This document shows positions 17,936-25,584 of a stretch of DNA of 64,000 bases, one piece after another. The stretch covers positions 744,001 through 808,000 of the forward strand of contig NZ_JAVDVK010000001.1 in assembly GCF_031456835.1 (NCBI RefSeq), read 5' to 3'. How positions within the stretch are numbered: position 1 is the first letter of the stretch; each line of letters starts with the position of its first letter. The notes beneath the pieces were generated by a model. That model searched no databases. It saw only the letters and a program-made list of their open reading frames with translations, and was not told the DNA's origin. Position numbers and translations under genes: made by a program. Source of the stretch: Leifsonia shinshuensis (GTDB lineage: Bacteria; Actinomycetota; Actinomycetes; Actinomycetales; Microbacteriaceae).

Positions 17936-19039
17936 CCCGGCGTACCGGGCGTAGGCCGAAGCGGCCCTCTCGAGGCGCGCCCGGCGGGCGCCGCTCAGCT
18001 CGGCGAACGGGGCGGGGACGACGCGGGCGCCGTCACGGCGCCACGTGCCCACGATGCGGCCGCCGGCGACGATGATCGGCTGGAAGATGCCGTTCCCGCC
18101 CGGCACGATGAGCTCGGCGTGCTCGTCGTCGAGGATGGGGGAGCGGTCCTGGTAGCCGAGGAGGTACTCGTCGAACGCGGGCAGGAGGTGCACCGCCTCC
18201 TTCTCGGCGCGGGTGGCGGGGGTGGCCGCTGCGCGGTCGGCGAGCTCGGACGTGACGAGGTACTCGGCTCCGTCGCACTCGATCGCCGTGAGCGCGTCGC
18301 CGAGCTCCGCACGGGCCGCCTTCGCGGCGCTGATCGTGCCCTTCATCCACCAGACGAAATCGCGGATCGTCGCCGGGCCGTGACCGGTCAGGTAGCGGAG
18401 CAGGAATCGCGTGCTCGCCTCGTCCGCTCCGATCGCGGGCGGGGCGGGCGCCCACTCGTCGAGCAGGACGAGCGCCTGCGCCAGCGTGCCGTTCGGGCCG
18501 CGGACCACCGGGCCCCAGCAGAGCAGGCCGGTCTGGGAGAGGAAGTAGATGAGGTGATAGCCGCGCTGACCGGAGGTGCCGATCCCGGCCGACTCCCACA
18601 GCTCCATCAGCTCCGCGCGCCCGATGCGGCCGCCGCCCTCCAGTGCGCCGGTGACGACATCGGCCGCGCGCGCGAAGTCGGCGGCGGTCAGCGAGAGCTG
18701 CTCGTGCCGACGTGCCAGACCGGCGACCATCCGGTCGGTCGTGACCGAGAGCATCCAGCGCAGGTCGTCCGGCGGTACGAAGTGCAGCGTCCCCCGCATC
18801 GGCCAGGAGCGGATGATGCGGCCGGCGTCGAGCTCGGCGAGGACGTCGTCGCGTGTGGCACGGTCGGTGCGCACGGCGAGAGCCCAGCTTCCCGCCGCGA
18901 AGTCCTGGCCCTGCAGGGCGAGCAGCCGGCGCGCCACCCCGGCCGGATCCTGTTCGCGGGGGCCGTCGATCGCCTGCGCGAGCCGGCGCATCCGGAGCAG
19001 GTCGGCGCGGTTCGCGTGCGCGATGGGGCCGGAGGACAT
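17933..19039 (-). CDS. Winged-helix DNA-binding protein, AlkZ/YcaQ-like family
   Basis: Protein of 368 residues matching the HTH_42 family (PF06224) that contains the DNA glycosylases AlkZ and YcaQ. Landmarks are RRLLALQGQDFAAGSWAL near the N-terminus, RSWPMRGTLHFV (a motif close to the catalytic Q-x-Q/Q-x-D region in glycosylase members) and VPGGNGIFQPIIVAGGRIVGTW near the end. Some members unhook interstrand crosslinks or remove alkylated bases; others have no known activity. The LQGQD sequence keeps the Gln residues expected of a glycosylase, but activity is only inferred. Confidence 0.82.
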   Translation of the reverse strand: MSSGPIAHANRADLLRMRRLAQAIDGPREQDPAGVARRLLALQGQDFAAGSWALAVRTDRATRDDVLAELDAGRIIRSWPMRGTLHFVPPDDLRWMLSVTTDRMVAGLARRHEQLSLTAADFARAADVVTGALEGGGRIGRAELMELWESAGIGTSGQRGYHLIYFLSQTGLLCWGPVVRGPNGTLAQALVLLDEWAPAPPAIGADEASTRFLLRYLTGHGPATIRDFVWWMKGTISAAKAARAELGDALTAIECDGAEYLVTSELADRAAATPATRAEKEAVHLLPAFDEYLLGYQDRSPILDDEHAELIVPGGNGIFQPIIVAGGRIVGTWRRDGARVVPAPFAELSGARRARLERAASAYARYAG

Positions 19040-19079
19040 GGCACCAGCCTGGCAGACGCCACCGACACGTCGGTGCCCG

Positions 19080-20180
19080 CTACGGCAGGAGTCCGAGCTC
19101 CGTCAGCTGCTCGCTGAGACCGGCGCCGTCCGGCGCGTACACCCAGGGCGTACCGGAGAGCTCCCGGTGCTTGTCCGCCTTCGACCGGCCACCGGCGAGC
19201 ACCGCCTCGCTGTTCGACAGCTGGCGGATGGCGACGGCGGCGACGTTGTCGGGATGCGCGACCGTGAACTCGCCGTACAGGTCTTCGTCGTGCTGCCCGT
19301 CGTCGCCGATCAGCAGCCACTTCAGCCCCGGGAACTCCTGCGCCAGCCGTTCGAGGCTGGTGCGCTTGTGCTCGCGGCCGCTGCGGAACCAGCGATCGTG
19401 TGTGGGCCCCCAGTCGGTGAGCAGCAGCGGGCCGGCCGGGAAGAGGTTGCGCGACAGGAACCGGGTGAGCGTCGGCGCGACGTTCCAGGCGCCCGTCGAC
19501 AGGTAGACGACGGGTGCTCCGGGATGCGCGGCGGAGAGCCGCTCGAGGAGGACGGACATGCCCGGGGTGGGGACGCGCGCGTGCTCGTCGAGCACGAAGG
19601 TGTTCCAGGCGGCGAGCAAGGGCCGGGGGAGCGCCGTCACCATGACGGTGTCGTCGACGTCGGAGATCACGCCGAAGGTGGCCTTCGGGTCGAGCACGAA
19701 GACCGGCGCCTCGAACACGCGCGTCGACTCCGCGGTGGACAGGCGAACGATGTGCCACCCGGGGGAGAGCTGCACCGGGACCACGGAGTCGATCACGCCG
19801 CCGCGGTCGGTCGTCACCTCGTGACGGTCGCCCTCGATCTCGACCGTGACCGTCGTCTCCGCGAGCGGCACGCTGATGAAGGAGCGCCAGCCGCGGATCG
19901 ACTCCTCGCGCCTGCGGTGCAGCCGCTCGGCACGGCTCCCCGGGCGCGGCTCCTTGGCGAGCACGACGCGGCCCAGGATGCGCACCCACGAGGGCGAGCC
20001 GTAGCCGGTGTACGGCACCACCGTCGCCAGGAAACCGCGTTTGCGGGCCCGGCGGGCGCGGAAGTCGTGGAACGCGTCCTCGATGCGGGCGGCGCGGTGC
20101 ATGATCGGCTCGACCGCCGCGCCGCGACGGACGATGGGGTCGCCGGAGACCTTGTCATGGCGCGAATCGGAAGAGGGCAT
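19080..20180 (-). CDS. APP1-type phosphatidate phosphatase domain protein (DUF2183)
   Basis: Protein of 366 residues with the C-terminal APP1 catalytic domain (PF09949). The HAD-like nucleophile motif is ISDVDDTVM near residue 170; VVYLSTGAWN is motif II and LIGDDGQHDEDLYGEF is motif IV. The N-terminal ~150 residues are beta-rich and specific to bacterial members. The family acts on phosphatidate or related phosphoesters in yeast; the bacterial substrate is unknown. It is divergent from a TetR regulator, with a 16-bp palindrome 43 bp upstream of its ATG. Confidence 0.87.
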   Translation of the reverse strand: MPSSDSRHDKVSGDPIVRRGAAVEPIMHRAARIEDAFHDFRARRARKRGFLATVVPYTGYGSPSWVRILGRVVLAKEPRPGSRAERLHRRREESIRGWRSFISVPLAETTVTVEIEGDRHEVTTDRGGVIDSVVPVQLSPGWHIVRLSTAESTRVFEAPVFVLDPKATFGVISDVDDTVMVTALPRPLLAAWNTFVLDEHARVPTPGMSVLLERLSAAHPGAPVVYLSTGAWNVAPTLTRFLSRNLFPAGPLLLTDWGPTHDRWFRSGREHKRTSLERLAQEFPGLKWLLIGDDGQHDEDLYGEFTVAHPDNVAAVAIRQLSNSEAVLAGGRSKADKHRELSGTPWVYAPDGAGLSEQLTELGLLP

Positions 20181-20222
20181 CTAAGGCATTTTCTCACGGA
20201 GTGAACGTGCACACGAATGCAT

Positions 20223-20238
20223 CCCCCAGATCTGGGGG
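20223..20238. promoter_or_regulatory. Perfect 16-bp palindrome, candidate TetR operator
   Basis: CCCCCAGATCTGGGGG is a perfect dyad in the 202-bp gap between the DUF2183 gene and the divergent TetR gene. Size and position fit a TetR-family operator; binding is not shown. Confidence 0.5.
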
Positions 20239-20294
20239 ACTGTTTCTGCGGCGCGTCGAAGGGTATTCCACAGCGGAAGTGAGGTTTCCACGAA

Positions 20295-20300
20295 TATGAT
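20295..20300 (+). promoter_or_regulatory. -10 box of the TetR gene
   Basis: TATGAT, a near-consensus -10, is 82 nt upstream of the GTG at 20383. An AAAAGGAG ribosome site at 20367-20374 then gives a normal leadered start with 8-nt spacing. Confidence 0.5.
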
Positions 20301-20382
20301 CGTCTGAGTGCGACGGTGATCCTGTCGCCGGGCTGGGGACCCGAAACACCGCCTTGTTCGACTGAGAAAAGGAGTCGCCCTC

Positions 20383-21039
20383 GTGCCCATCAACGATCTG
20401 GTGGCCGGACAGAGCACGGTCGGAGCACCGCTCGTCCGCACGGAGCCCATCCAGGAGCGCAGCGCCGCACGCATCGACGCGCTGCTCGACGCGGCCGCGG
20501 CCGTGGTGGATGAGATCGGATTCGACCGGCTGACGACCGCCATGGTGGCGGAGCGGGCCGGAGCCTCCATCGGAACCGTCTACCGGTACTTCCCGGACCG
20601 CATCGTGCTGCTGCAGGCCCTCCGCGACCGCGCGCTCCTGCGCTACCGCCACTCCGTCGTGCAGGCCATCGACGCGCAGTCGCCGGAGCACTGGTGGAAC
20701 GCCGTGGAGGCCGCGATCGACGCCTTCGTCGACATGTTCCGCACCGAGCCGGGCTTCCGCATCATCCGGTTCGCCGACGCCGAGCGCGCGGGCGTCCCGG
20801 AGGACGAGGTCGTGCGCGACGCCGGGTTCGCCCGCCAGTTCGCGCAGATCCTCTCCGATGAGTACGGGCTGCCCGCCGGGGACGACCTGGCGTTCCGTCT
20901 CGACGTGGTCGTCGAGATCATGGACTCCCTGATCAACCGCGCATTCGTGGAGGACCCGAACGGCGACGAGCGCTACATCGCCGAGGCCAGGACCGTGGCC
21001 AAGGAGTACCTCGAGCGGCGCTTCGACCCGCAGCACTGA
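20383..21039 (+). CDS. TetR family transcriptional regulator
   Basis: Protein of 218 residues. The N-terminal helix-turn-helix spans about residues 25-70: RIDALLDAAAAVVDEIGFDRLTT-type helix 1, then MVAERAGASIGTVYRYFPDR, the recognition helix motif of TetR proteins. The C-terminal ligand domain is helical and gives no ligand. The GTG start is set by AAAAGGAG 8 nt upstream. It lies between the divergent DUF2183 gene and the co-directional osmoprotectant transporter operon, either of which may be its target. Confidence 0.92.
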   Translation: MPINDLVAGQSTVGAPLVRTEPIQERSAARIDALLDAAAAVVDEIGFDRLTTAMVAERAGASIGTVYRYFPDRIVLLQALRDRALLRYRHSVVQAIDAQSPEHWWNAVEAAIDAFVDMFRTEPGFRIIRFADAERAGVPEDEVVRDAGFARQFAQILSDEYGLPAGDDLAFRLDVVVEIMDSLINRAFVEDPNGDERYIAEARTVAKEYLERRFDPQH

Positions 21040-21199
21040 TCCCGTCGGATCGGGAATGTCGGTGGTGGGTGGCAGGTTGCCATCCACACGGGTGAGTGCT
21101 CCGAACAGAGTGCGCAGAACCCGAACGGCTACATCACCGAACGAAGGGGGGCCGGAATGCGACCGACCCTGAACGTCACGATTCGTCTCTTTTCATTGC

Positions 21200-21217
21200 C
21201 AAAACCGCGCGGTTTTG
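21200..21217. promoter_or_regulatory. 18-bp perfect palindrome before the osmoprotectant transporter operon
   Basis: CAAAACCGCGCGGTTTTG is a perfect dyad 85 bp before the ATPase start. It could be an operator or, with the GTTT that follows, a weak terminator of the TetR transcript. The rest of the 263-bp gap (21040-21302) holds nothing I can name. Confidence 0.45.
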
Positions 21218-21302
21218 TTTGGGTGGAGGAGATGGCCGCACACGCCCCCGCCCCCAGGAGCGATTCCGATCGCGCAGCGACCCCGATCCGGGGAGAGCTC
21301 TC

Positions 21303-22202
21303 GTGATCGAGTTCCGCGACGTGACGAAGCGCTTCCCGGACGGGACGCTCGCCGTCGACGACTTCTCGCTCGTCATCCCGTCGCGGCGGATCACCGTGCT
21401 GGTGGGCTCCTCCGGAAGCGGCAAGACGACCATCCTGCGCATGATCAACCGCATGGTGGACCCGACGTCCGGGTCGATCGAGATCGACGGCCAGGATGTG
21501 CTGTCGCTCAAGCCGGTCGCCCTGCGCCGCTCGATCGGCTACGTCATGCAGAATTCGGGCCTGCTCCCGCACCGCAAGGTCGTCGACAACATCGCGACGG
21601 TCCCGCTGCTCAAGGGCGTCAAGAAGAAAGAGGCGCGCGAGCACGCGCTGGAGCTCATGGACACGGTGGGCCTCGAGCGCTCGCTCGCCGACCGGTACCC
21701 GAGCCAGCTCTCAGGCGGCCAGCAGCAGCGCGTGGGCGTGGCCCGCGGGCTGGCGGTCGACCCGAACATCCTCCTGATGGATGAGCCTTTCGGCGCCGTC
21801 GACCCGATCGTGCGCGACGACCTGCAGAACGAGCTGCTGCACCTGCAGCGCGACCTCGACAAGACCGTCGTCTTCGTGACGCACGACATCGACGAGGCCT
21901 TCAAGCTGGGCGACCAGGTCGTGATCTTCCGCAAGGGCGGCATCGTCGCCCAGAAGGGCACGCCCGCCGAGATCCTCGCCGACCCGGCCGACGACTTCGT
22001 CGCGTCGTTCGTCGGCGCCGACCGTGGCCGCCGTGCACTCCACGTCGAGGAGACGCCGACCGGTTCGGTGCTCGTCGACAGCGACGGGCGCGCCGCCGGC
22101 GTGCTCTCCGGCTCGCCGCGTGGCACAGCCGCTCCCTCCGAGGCAAAGGCCGCGACCGTCTCGGTCGCGGGTGCTCCGGCGCAGGGTGAGGACGCGTCGT
22201 GA
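21303..22202 (+). CDS. OpuC-type osmoprotectant ABC transporter ATP-binding protein
   Basis: Protein of 299 residues from the GTG at 21303; upstream in-frame sequence does not align with the family. Walker A is GSSGSGKTT, the signature is LSGGQQQRVGVARGLA and Walker B is ILLMDEPFGAVD, followed by the VTHDIDEA switch histidine region. It resembles ProV/OpuCA ATPases for glycine betaine, carnitine or choline, but the C-terminal tail (about residues 240-299) is Ala/Ser-rich and too short for the CBS pair that senses ionic strength in OpuA/OpuC. It overlaps the next gene by GTGA. Confidence 0.9.
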   Translation: MIEFRDVTKRFPDGTLAVDDFSLVIPSRRITVLVGSSGSGKTTILRMINRMVDPTSGSIEIDGQDVLSLKPVALRRSIGYVMQNSGLLPHRKVVDNIATVPLLKGVKKKEAREHALELMDTVGLERSLADRYPSQLSGGQQQRVGVARGLAVDPNILLMDEPFGAVDPIVRDDLQNELLHLQRDLDKTVVFVTHDIDEAFKLGDQVVIFRKGGIVAQKGTPAEILADPADDFVASFVGADRGRRALHVEETPTGSVLVDSDGRAAGVLSGSPRGTAAPSEAKAATVSVAGAPAQGEDAS

Positions 22203-22888
22203 GTTTTCTGTGGTCGAACCTCGGCCAGGTCTGGAATCTCACGGTCTCCCACGTGTGGCTCGCCGCTCTCCCGATCGTCATCGGGTTCGTGGTCTCCCTG
22301 CCCATCGGGTGGGTCGCGAACCGCTACCGGTGGAGCCGCGGCGTGCTGCTGACGATCGGAGGCATCCTCTACACGATCCCGTCGCTGCCGCTGTTCTTCG
22401 CGATGCCCGCGCTGATCGGCACCCAGATCCTGTCGCCCCTCAACGTGGTGGTGGCGTTGAGCATCTACGCGCTCGCGCTCATGGTGCGCACGACGGCGGA
22501 CGCGCTGGGCTCCGTGCCGGGTGACGTGCTGCAGTCGGCGACCGCCGTCGGGTTCTCGTCCTGGCGCCGGTTCTGGTCCGTCGAACTCCCGCTGGCCGGA
22601 CCGGTGCTGCTCGCGGGACTCCGCGTGGTGTCGGTGAGCACGGTCAGTCTCGTCAGCGTCGGAGCGCTCCTCGGCGTCCCGAACCTCGGCTACCTGTTCA
22701 CCGACGGCCTCAACCGCTCGTACACCGAGGAGGTGGCGGTCGGCATCATCCTGATCATGGTGGTGGCGCTCGTCTTCGACCTGATCCTCGTGGGGCTCGG
22801 CCGTCTGCTCCTGCCCTGGACGCGATCCAACCGGCGGGCAGCACGGCTCAGCCGGCGCGCGGCGATGAGGGCGGTGACCGGCGCATGA
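22199..22888 (+). CDS. OpuC-type ABC transporter permease, first subunit
   Basis: Protein of 229 residues with about five or six membrane helices and the EAA-like loop QSATAVGFSSWRRFWSVELPLAGP. The GTG start overlaps the ATPase stop and its own stop overlaps the next ATG, so the operon is tightly coupled. It should pair with the following permease to form the channel. Confidence 0.88.
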   Translation: MSFLWSNLGQVWNLTVSHVWLAALPIVIGFVVSLPIGWVANRYRWSRGVLLTIGGILYTIPSLPLFFAMPALIGTQILSPLNVVVALSIYALALMVRTTADALGSVPGDVLQSATAVGFSSWRRFWSVELPLAGPVLLAGLRVVSVSTVSLVSVGALLGVPNLGYLFTDGLNRSYTEEVAVGIILIMVVALVFDLILVGLGRLLLPWTRSNRRAARLSRRAAMRAVTGA

Positions 22889-23622
22889 CCGACATCCTGG
22901 CTGCCTTCGGGTGGATCGGCGACCCGGCCAACTGGTCCGGGCCGAGCGGCATCCCCGCCCGTCTGGGCGAGCACATCGTCTATTCGCTGCTCACGCTGCT
23001 GCTCGCCGCGATCATCGCCCTGCCCATCGGGTTCGCGATCGGTCACTCGGGCCGGTTCCGTGGGCTCGCAGTCGGCGTCTCCGGAGCGCTGCGCGCACTG
23101 CCGACGCTGGGCCTCGTCATCTACCTGGCGCTGCTGACGACCAACCTCACCATCGTGCCGTCGCTCATCGCCCTGACGATCCTCGCGATCCCGCCGATCC
23201 TGGCGGGCGCCTACTCGGGACTCGAGTCGGTCGACCGGGCGCCCATCGACGCCGCGCGCGCGATCGGCATGACCGGATGGCAGGTGTTCACGAAAGTCGA
23301 GCTGCCGCTGTCGCTGCCGCTCGTGATCGGCGGCATCCGCTCGGGCGGTCTGCAGGTGATCGCCACCTGGACGGTCGCGGCGATCCTGCCGGTCGGCGGT
23401 CTCGGCCGCTTCCTGTTCGACGGCCTCTCGGTGCAGAACTACCCGGAGGTACTCGGCGGCTCCATCATCGTGGTCGCCCTCGCCCTCGTCGCGGACGGGC
23501 TGTTCGCCATCGTCCAGCGCCTCGTCGTGCCCCGGGGTGTCACCGCGGGGCGTGTCCGCGACAGCGCGGAAGGCGGCCGCTCGGCCGCCCGCCCGGTGCC
23601 GGAAGGCGCCCCCACCACCTGA
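22885..23622 (+). CDS. OpuC-type ABC transporter permease, second subunit
   Basis: Protein of 245 residues, homologous in layout to the first permease, with the EAA-like loop DAARAIGMTGWQVFTKVELP. The N-terminus carries an extra amphipathic stretch (IGDPANWSGPSGIPARLGEH) before the first membrane helix. The start ATG overlaps the previous stop (ATGA). A 65-bp gap separates it from the binding-protein gene. Confidence 0.88.
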   Translation: MTDILAAFGWIGDPANWSGPSGIPARLGEHIVYSLLTLLLAAIIALPIGFAIGHSGRFRGLAVGVSGALRALPTLGLVIYLALLTTNLTIVPSLIALTILAIPPILAGAYSGLESVDRAPIDAARAIGMTGWQVFTKVELPLSLPLVIGGIRSGGLQVIATWTVAAILPVGGLGRFLFDGLSVQNYPEVLGGSIIVVALALVADGLFAIVQRLVVPRGVTAGRVRDSAEGGRSAARPVPEGAPTT

Positions 23623-23687
23623 ACCCGTCCTGTCCAACCCAGCACACCAGCCTCCCCGACCGGGAGCACCCAAGAGAAGAGAAGATC

Positions 23688-24614
23688 ATGTTCGCATCGA
23701 AGAAGAGCCGCCTCGCGGCCGGCGTGCTCGCCGCCGGGGCGCTGCTCGCCCTCAGCGCCTGCTCCTCCGGGGGCGGCGCGTTCAGCACCGGTTCCGCCTC
23801 GTCGTCCAGTGACACCGTCACGGTCGGCTCCGCCGCGTTCGGCGAGTCCGAGATCCTCATGCAGATCTACGGCCAGGCCCTGGCCGCCAACGGCGTGAAG
23901 GTCGCGTACAAGCCGAGCATCGGCCAGCGCGACGTGTACCTGAAGGCGCTGCAGGACGGCTCCATCGACCTCATCCCGGAGTACAGCGGCAACCTGCTGC
24001 AGTTCTACGACAAGAACAGCACCGCGACCTCCAGCGACGACGTCTACGCCGCCCTGAACGACGCCCTGCCCAAGGGCTACGAGGTGCTCGACCAGTCGGA
24101 GGCCCAGGACGCCGACTCGTACAACGTCACCAAGGAGTTCTCGGAGAAGTGGGGTGTCACGAGCCTCGACGACCTGAAGAAGGTCACCGACCCGCTCACG
24201 GTCGGCGCGAATCCTGAGTTCGGGACGCGGCCCTACGGCATCCCGGGGCTGAAGTCGGCCTACGGCGTCACCGCGACGCTCAAGCCGATCAGCGACTCGG
24301 GCGGCCCGCTGACCGTCGCCGCGCTGAAGAACGGCGACGTGCAGCTCGCCGACATCTACACGACCACGCCGGCCATCAAGGACAACGGCTTCGTGACTCT
24401 GAAGGACCCGAAGAACCTGATCGCGGCCCAGAACATCGTGCCGCTGATCAACAGCTCGAAGGCGTCGGACAAGGTCAAGGACGTCCTGGACAAGGTCTCC
24501 AAGGAGCTCACCACCTCCGACCTGATCGACCTGAACGGCGAGAACCAGGGCTCCAGCAAGACGCAGCCCGACGTGCTCGCCAAGAAGTGGCTGCAGGACC
24601 ACCCGATCAAGTAG
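23688..24614 (+). CDS. Osmoprotectant-binding lipoprotein (OpuCC/OsmF-like)
   Basis: Protein of 308 residues. The signal ends in lipobox LSAC (Cys near 25), so it is tethered outside the membrane. The mature part follows the OpuAC fold: TVGSAAFGESEILMQIYGQAL, then DGSIDLIPEYSGNLLQFY, a block conserved in glycine betaine/choline binders. A GAGAAGA ribosome site precedes the ATG. It completes the ABC importer encoded by the three upstream genes. The exact ligand (betaine, choline, carnitine, proline) cannot be read from sequence. Confidence 0.9.
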   Translation: MFASKKSRLAAGVLAAGALLALSACSSGGGAFSTGSASSSSDTVTVGSAAFGESEILMQIYGQALAANGVKVAYKPSIGQRDVYLKALQDGSIDLIPEYSGNLLQFYDKNSTATSSDDVYAALNDALPKGYEVLDQSEAQDADSYNVTKEFSEKWGVTSLDDLKKVTDPLTVGANPEFGTRPYGIPGLKSAYGVTATLKPISDSGGPLTVAALKNGDVQLADIYTTTPAIKDNGFVTLKDPKNLIAAQNIVPLINSSKASDKVKDVLDKVSKELTTSDLIDLNGENQGSSKTQPDVLAKKWLQDHPIK

Positions 24615-25299
24615 CCGAGGGCTCTTCGGTCTCATCGAGCGGCGGTCCGGGTTCCCGGGCCGCCGCTTCCATGTGCTTGGCCTCGCGGGCGGACAGCACC
24701 TTCTTGACGACGAAGACCGCCACCAGGAACACGGCGATCACCGCCACGAACACGTAGCCGGCGCCATGGAGCTCGCGCGACAGCTCGCGATAGCTCCCCG
24801 CCGCCGCGGAACCCACACTGACGTAGGCGAACGCCCACAGCACGCACGCGGGCGCCGTCCATGCGAGGAACGTGCGGTACCGCATCGGGCTCATCCCGAC
24901 GGTCAGCGGGATGAGCGAGTGCAGCACCGGCAGGAACCGCGAGAGGAACACCGCGATGCCGCCGCGCCGCGCGAGGTAGGCCTCGGCGCGGTCGAAGTTG
25001 CGCACGCCGACCCGCCGGCCGAGCGCGCTGACCCGGATGCGCGGCCCGAACCAGCGCCCGAGGGCGAAGCCGATCGACTCCCCGCACAGCGCGCCGACGA
25101 TCACGGCGGCGACGAGGGCCGCGTACTCCGCGGGCCCGTCGACGCCCGTGGCGGCCACCAGCACGATGGTGTCGCCGGGAACGATCAGCCCGACCAGGAT
25201 GGACGTCTCGAACAGGATGCCGAGCCCGGCGAGCAGTGTCCGCAGCACCGGGTCGACGCCCTGCACCAGGTCGAGCACCCACGTCAGTGCATCGTTCAT
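24607..25299 (-). CDS. DedA family membrane protein
   Basis: Protein of 230 residues with the DedA/VTT pattern: an N-terminal helix with ETSILVGLIVPGDT, the conserved FLSRFLPVLHSLIPLTVGM segment around residues 120-140, and two C-terminal membrane helices. DedA proteins scramble or flip lipid carriers such as undecaprenyl phosphate and support envelope integrity. The last 27 residues are charged and acidic. Its stop overlaps the end of the convergent binding-protein gene by 8 bp, so no terminator can lie between them. A TACGCT -10 is visible at 25329-25334. Confidence 0.9.
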   Translation of the reverse strand: MNDALTWVLDLVQGVDPVLRTLLAGLGILFETSILVGLIVPGDTIVLVAATGVDGPAEYAALVAAVIVGALCGESIGFALGRWFGPRIRVSALGRRVGVRNFDRAEAYLARRGGIAVFLSRFLPVLHSLIPLTVGMSPMRYRTFLAWTAPACVLWAFAYVSVGSAAAGSYRELSRELHGAGYVFVAVIAVFLVAVFVVKKVLSAREAKHMEAAAREPGPPLDETEEPSAT

Positions 25300-25400
25300 G
25301 TCGACGGCTCACGTCTCGGCATACCCGCAGCGTAGCGGCGCCCCCTGGTCGCCCCCTGAGCCGCCGCTGCGCCTTCGCGCCGCCTCCCGTACCGTCCCGC

Positions 25401-25427
25401 GGGCGACATTCGTCACGAATGTCGCCC
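25401..25427. repeat. 27-bp near-perfect palindrome
   Basis: Thirteen-bp arms (GGGCGACATTCGT and its complement) around one base. An 18-bp part of it, GCGACATTCG-T/G-CACGAAT, is repeated in direct orientation at 25443-25460 with one mismatch. Confidence 0.8.
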
Positions 25428-25479
25428 CCTCCGCCCCGATAAGCGACATTCGGCACGAATCCGCGGTGACGTCCGATTG

Positions 25480-25540
25480 CGAGATTTGTGCCAAATCGTG
25501 GTTATGGCGGCGCGATAACCGCGATTTGGCACAAATCTCG
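25480..25540. repeat. 61-bp hairpin with 26-bp arms
   Basis: The left arm, 25480-25505, pairs with 25515-25540 with a single mismatch, around a 9-nt GC loop. It lies between the DedA gene and the M56 peptidase gene, which both read leftward. The architecture (26-bp arms, about 61 bp overall) matches the hairpin at 2057-2118, though the sequence differs. It may be a terminator for the upstream blaI-M56 transcript or a structured repeat. Confidence 0.75.
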
Positions 25541-25584
25541 GCACCTAAGGGCGCGAGCGGCGCCAGCGGGACGTGCGGGCAGCG

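Noticed and set aside
21096..21302. Longer N-terminus of the osmoprotectant ATPase from GTG 21096
   Set aside because: The extra 69 residues have no resemblance to the family, cross the 18-bp palindrome, and the mature-type start VIEFRDVTKRF lies at 21303.
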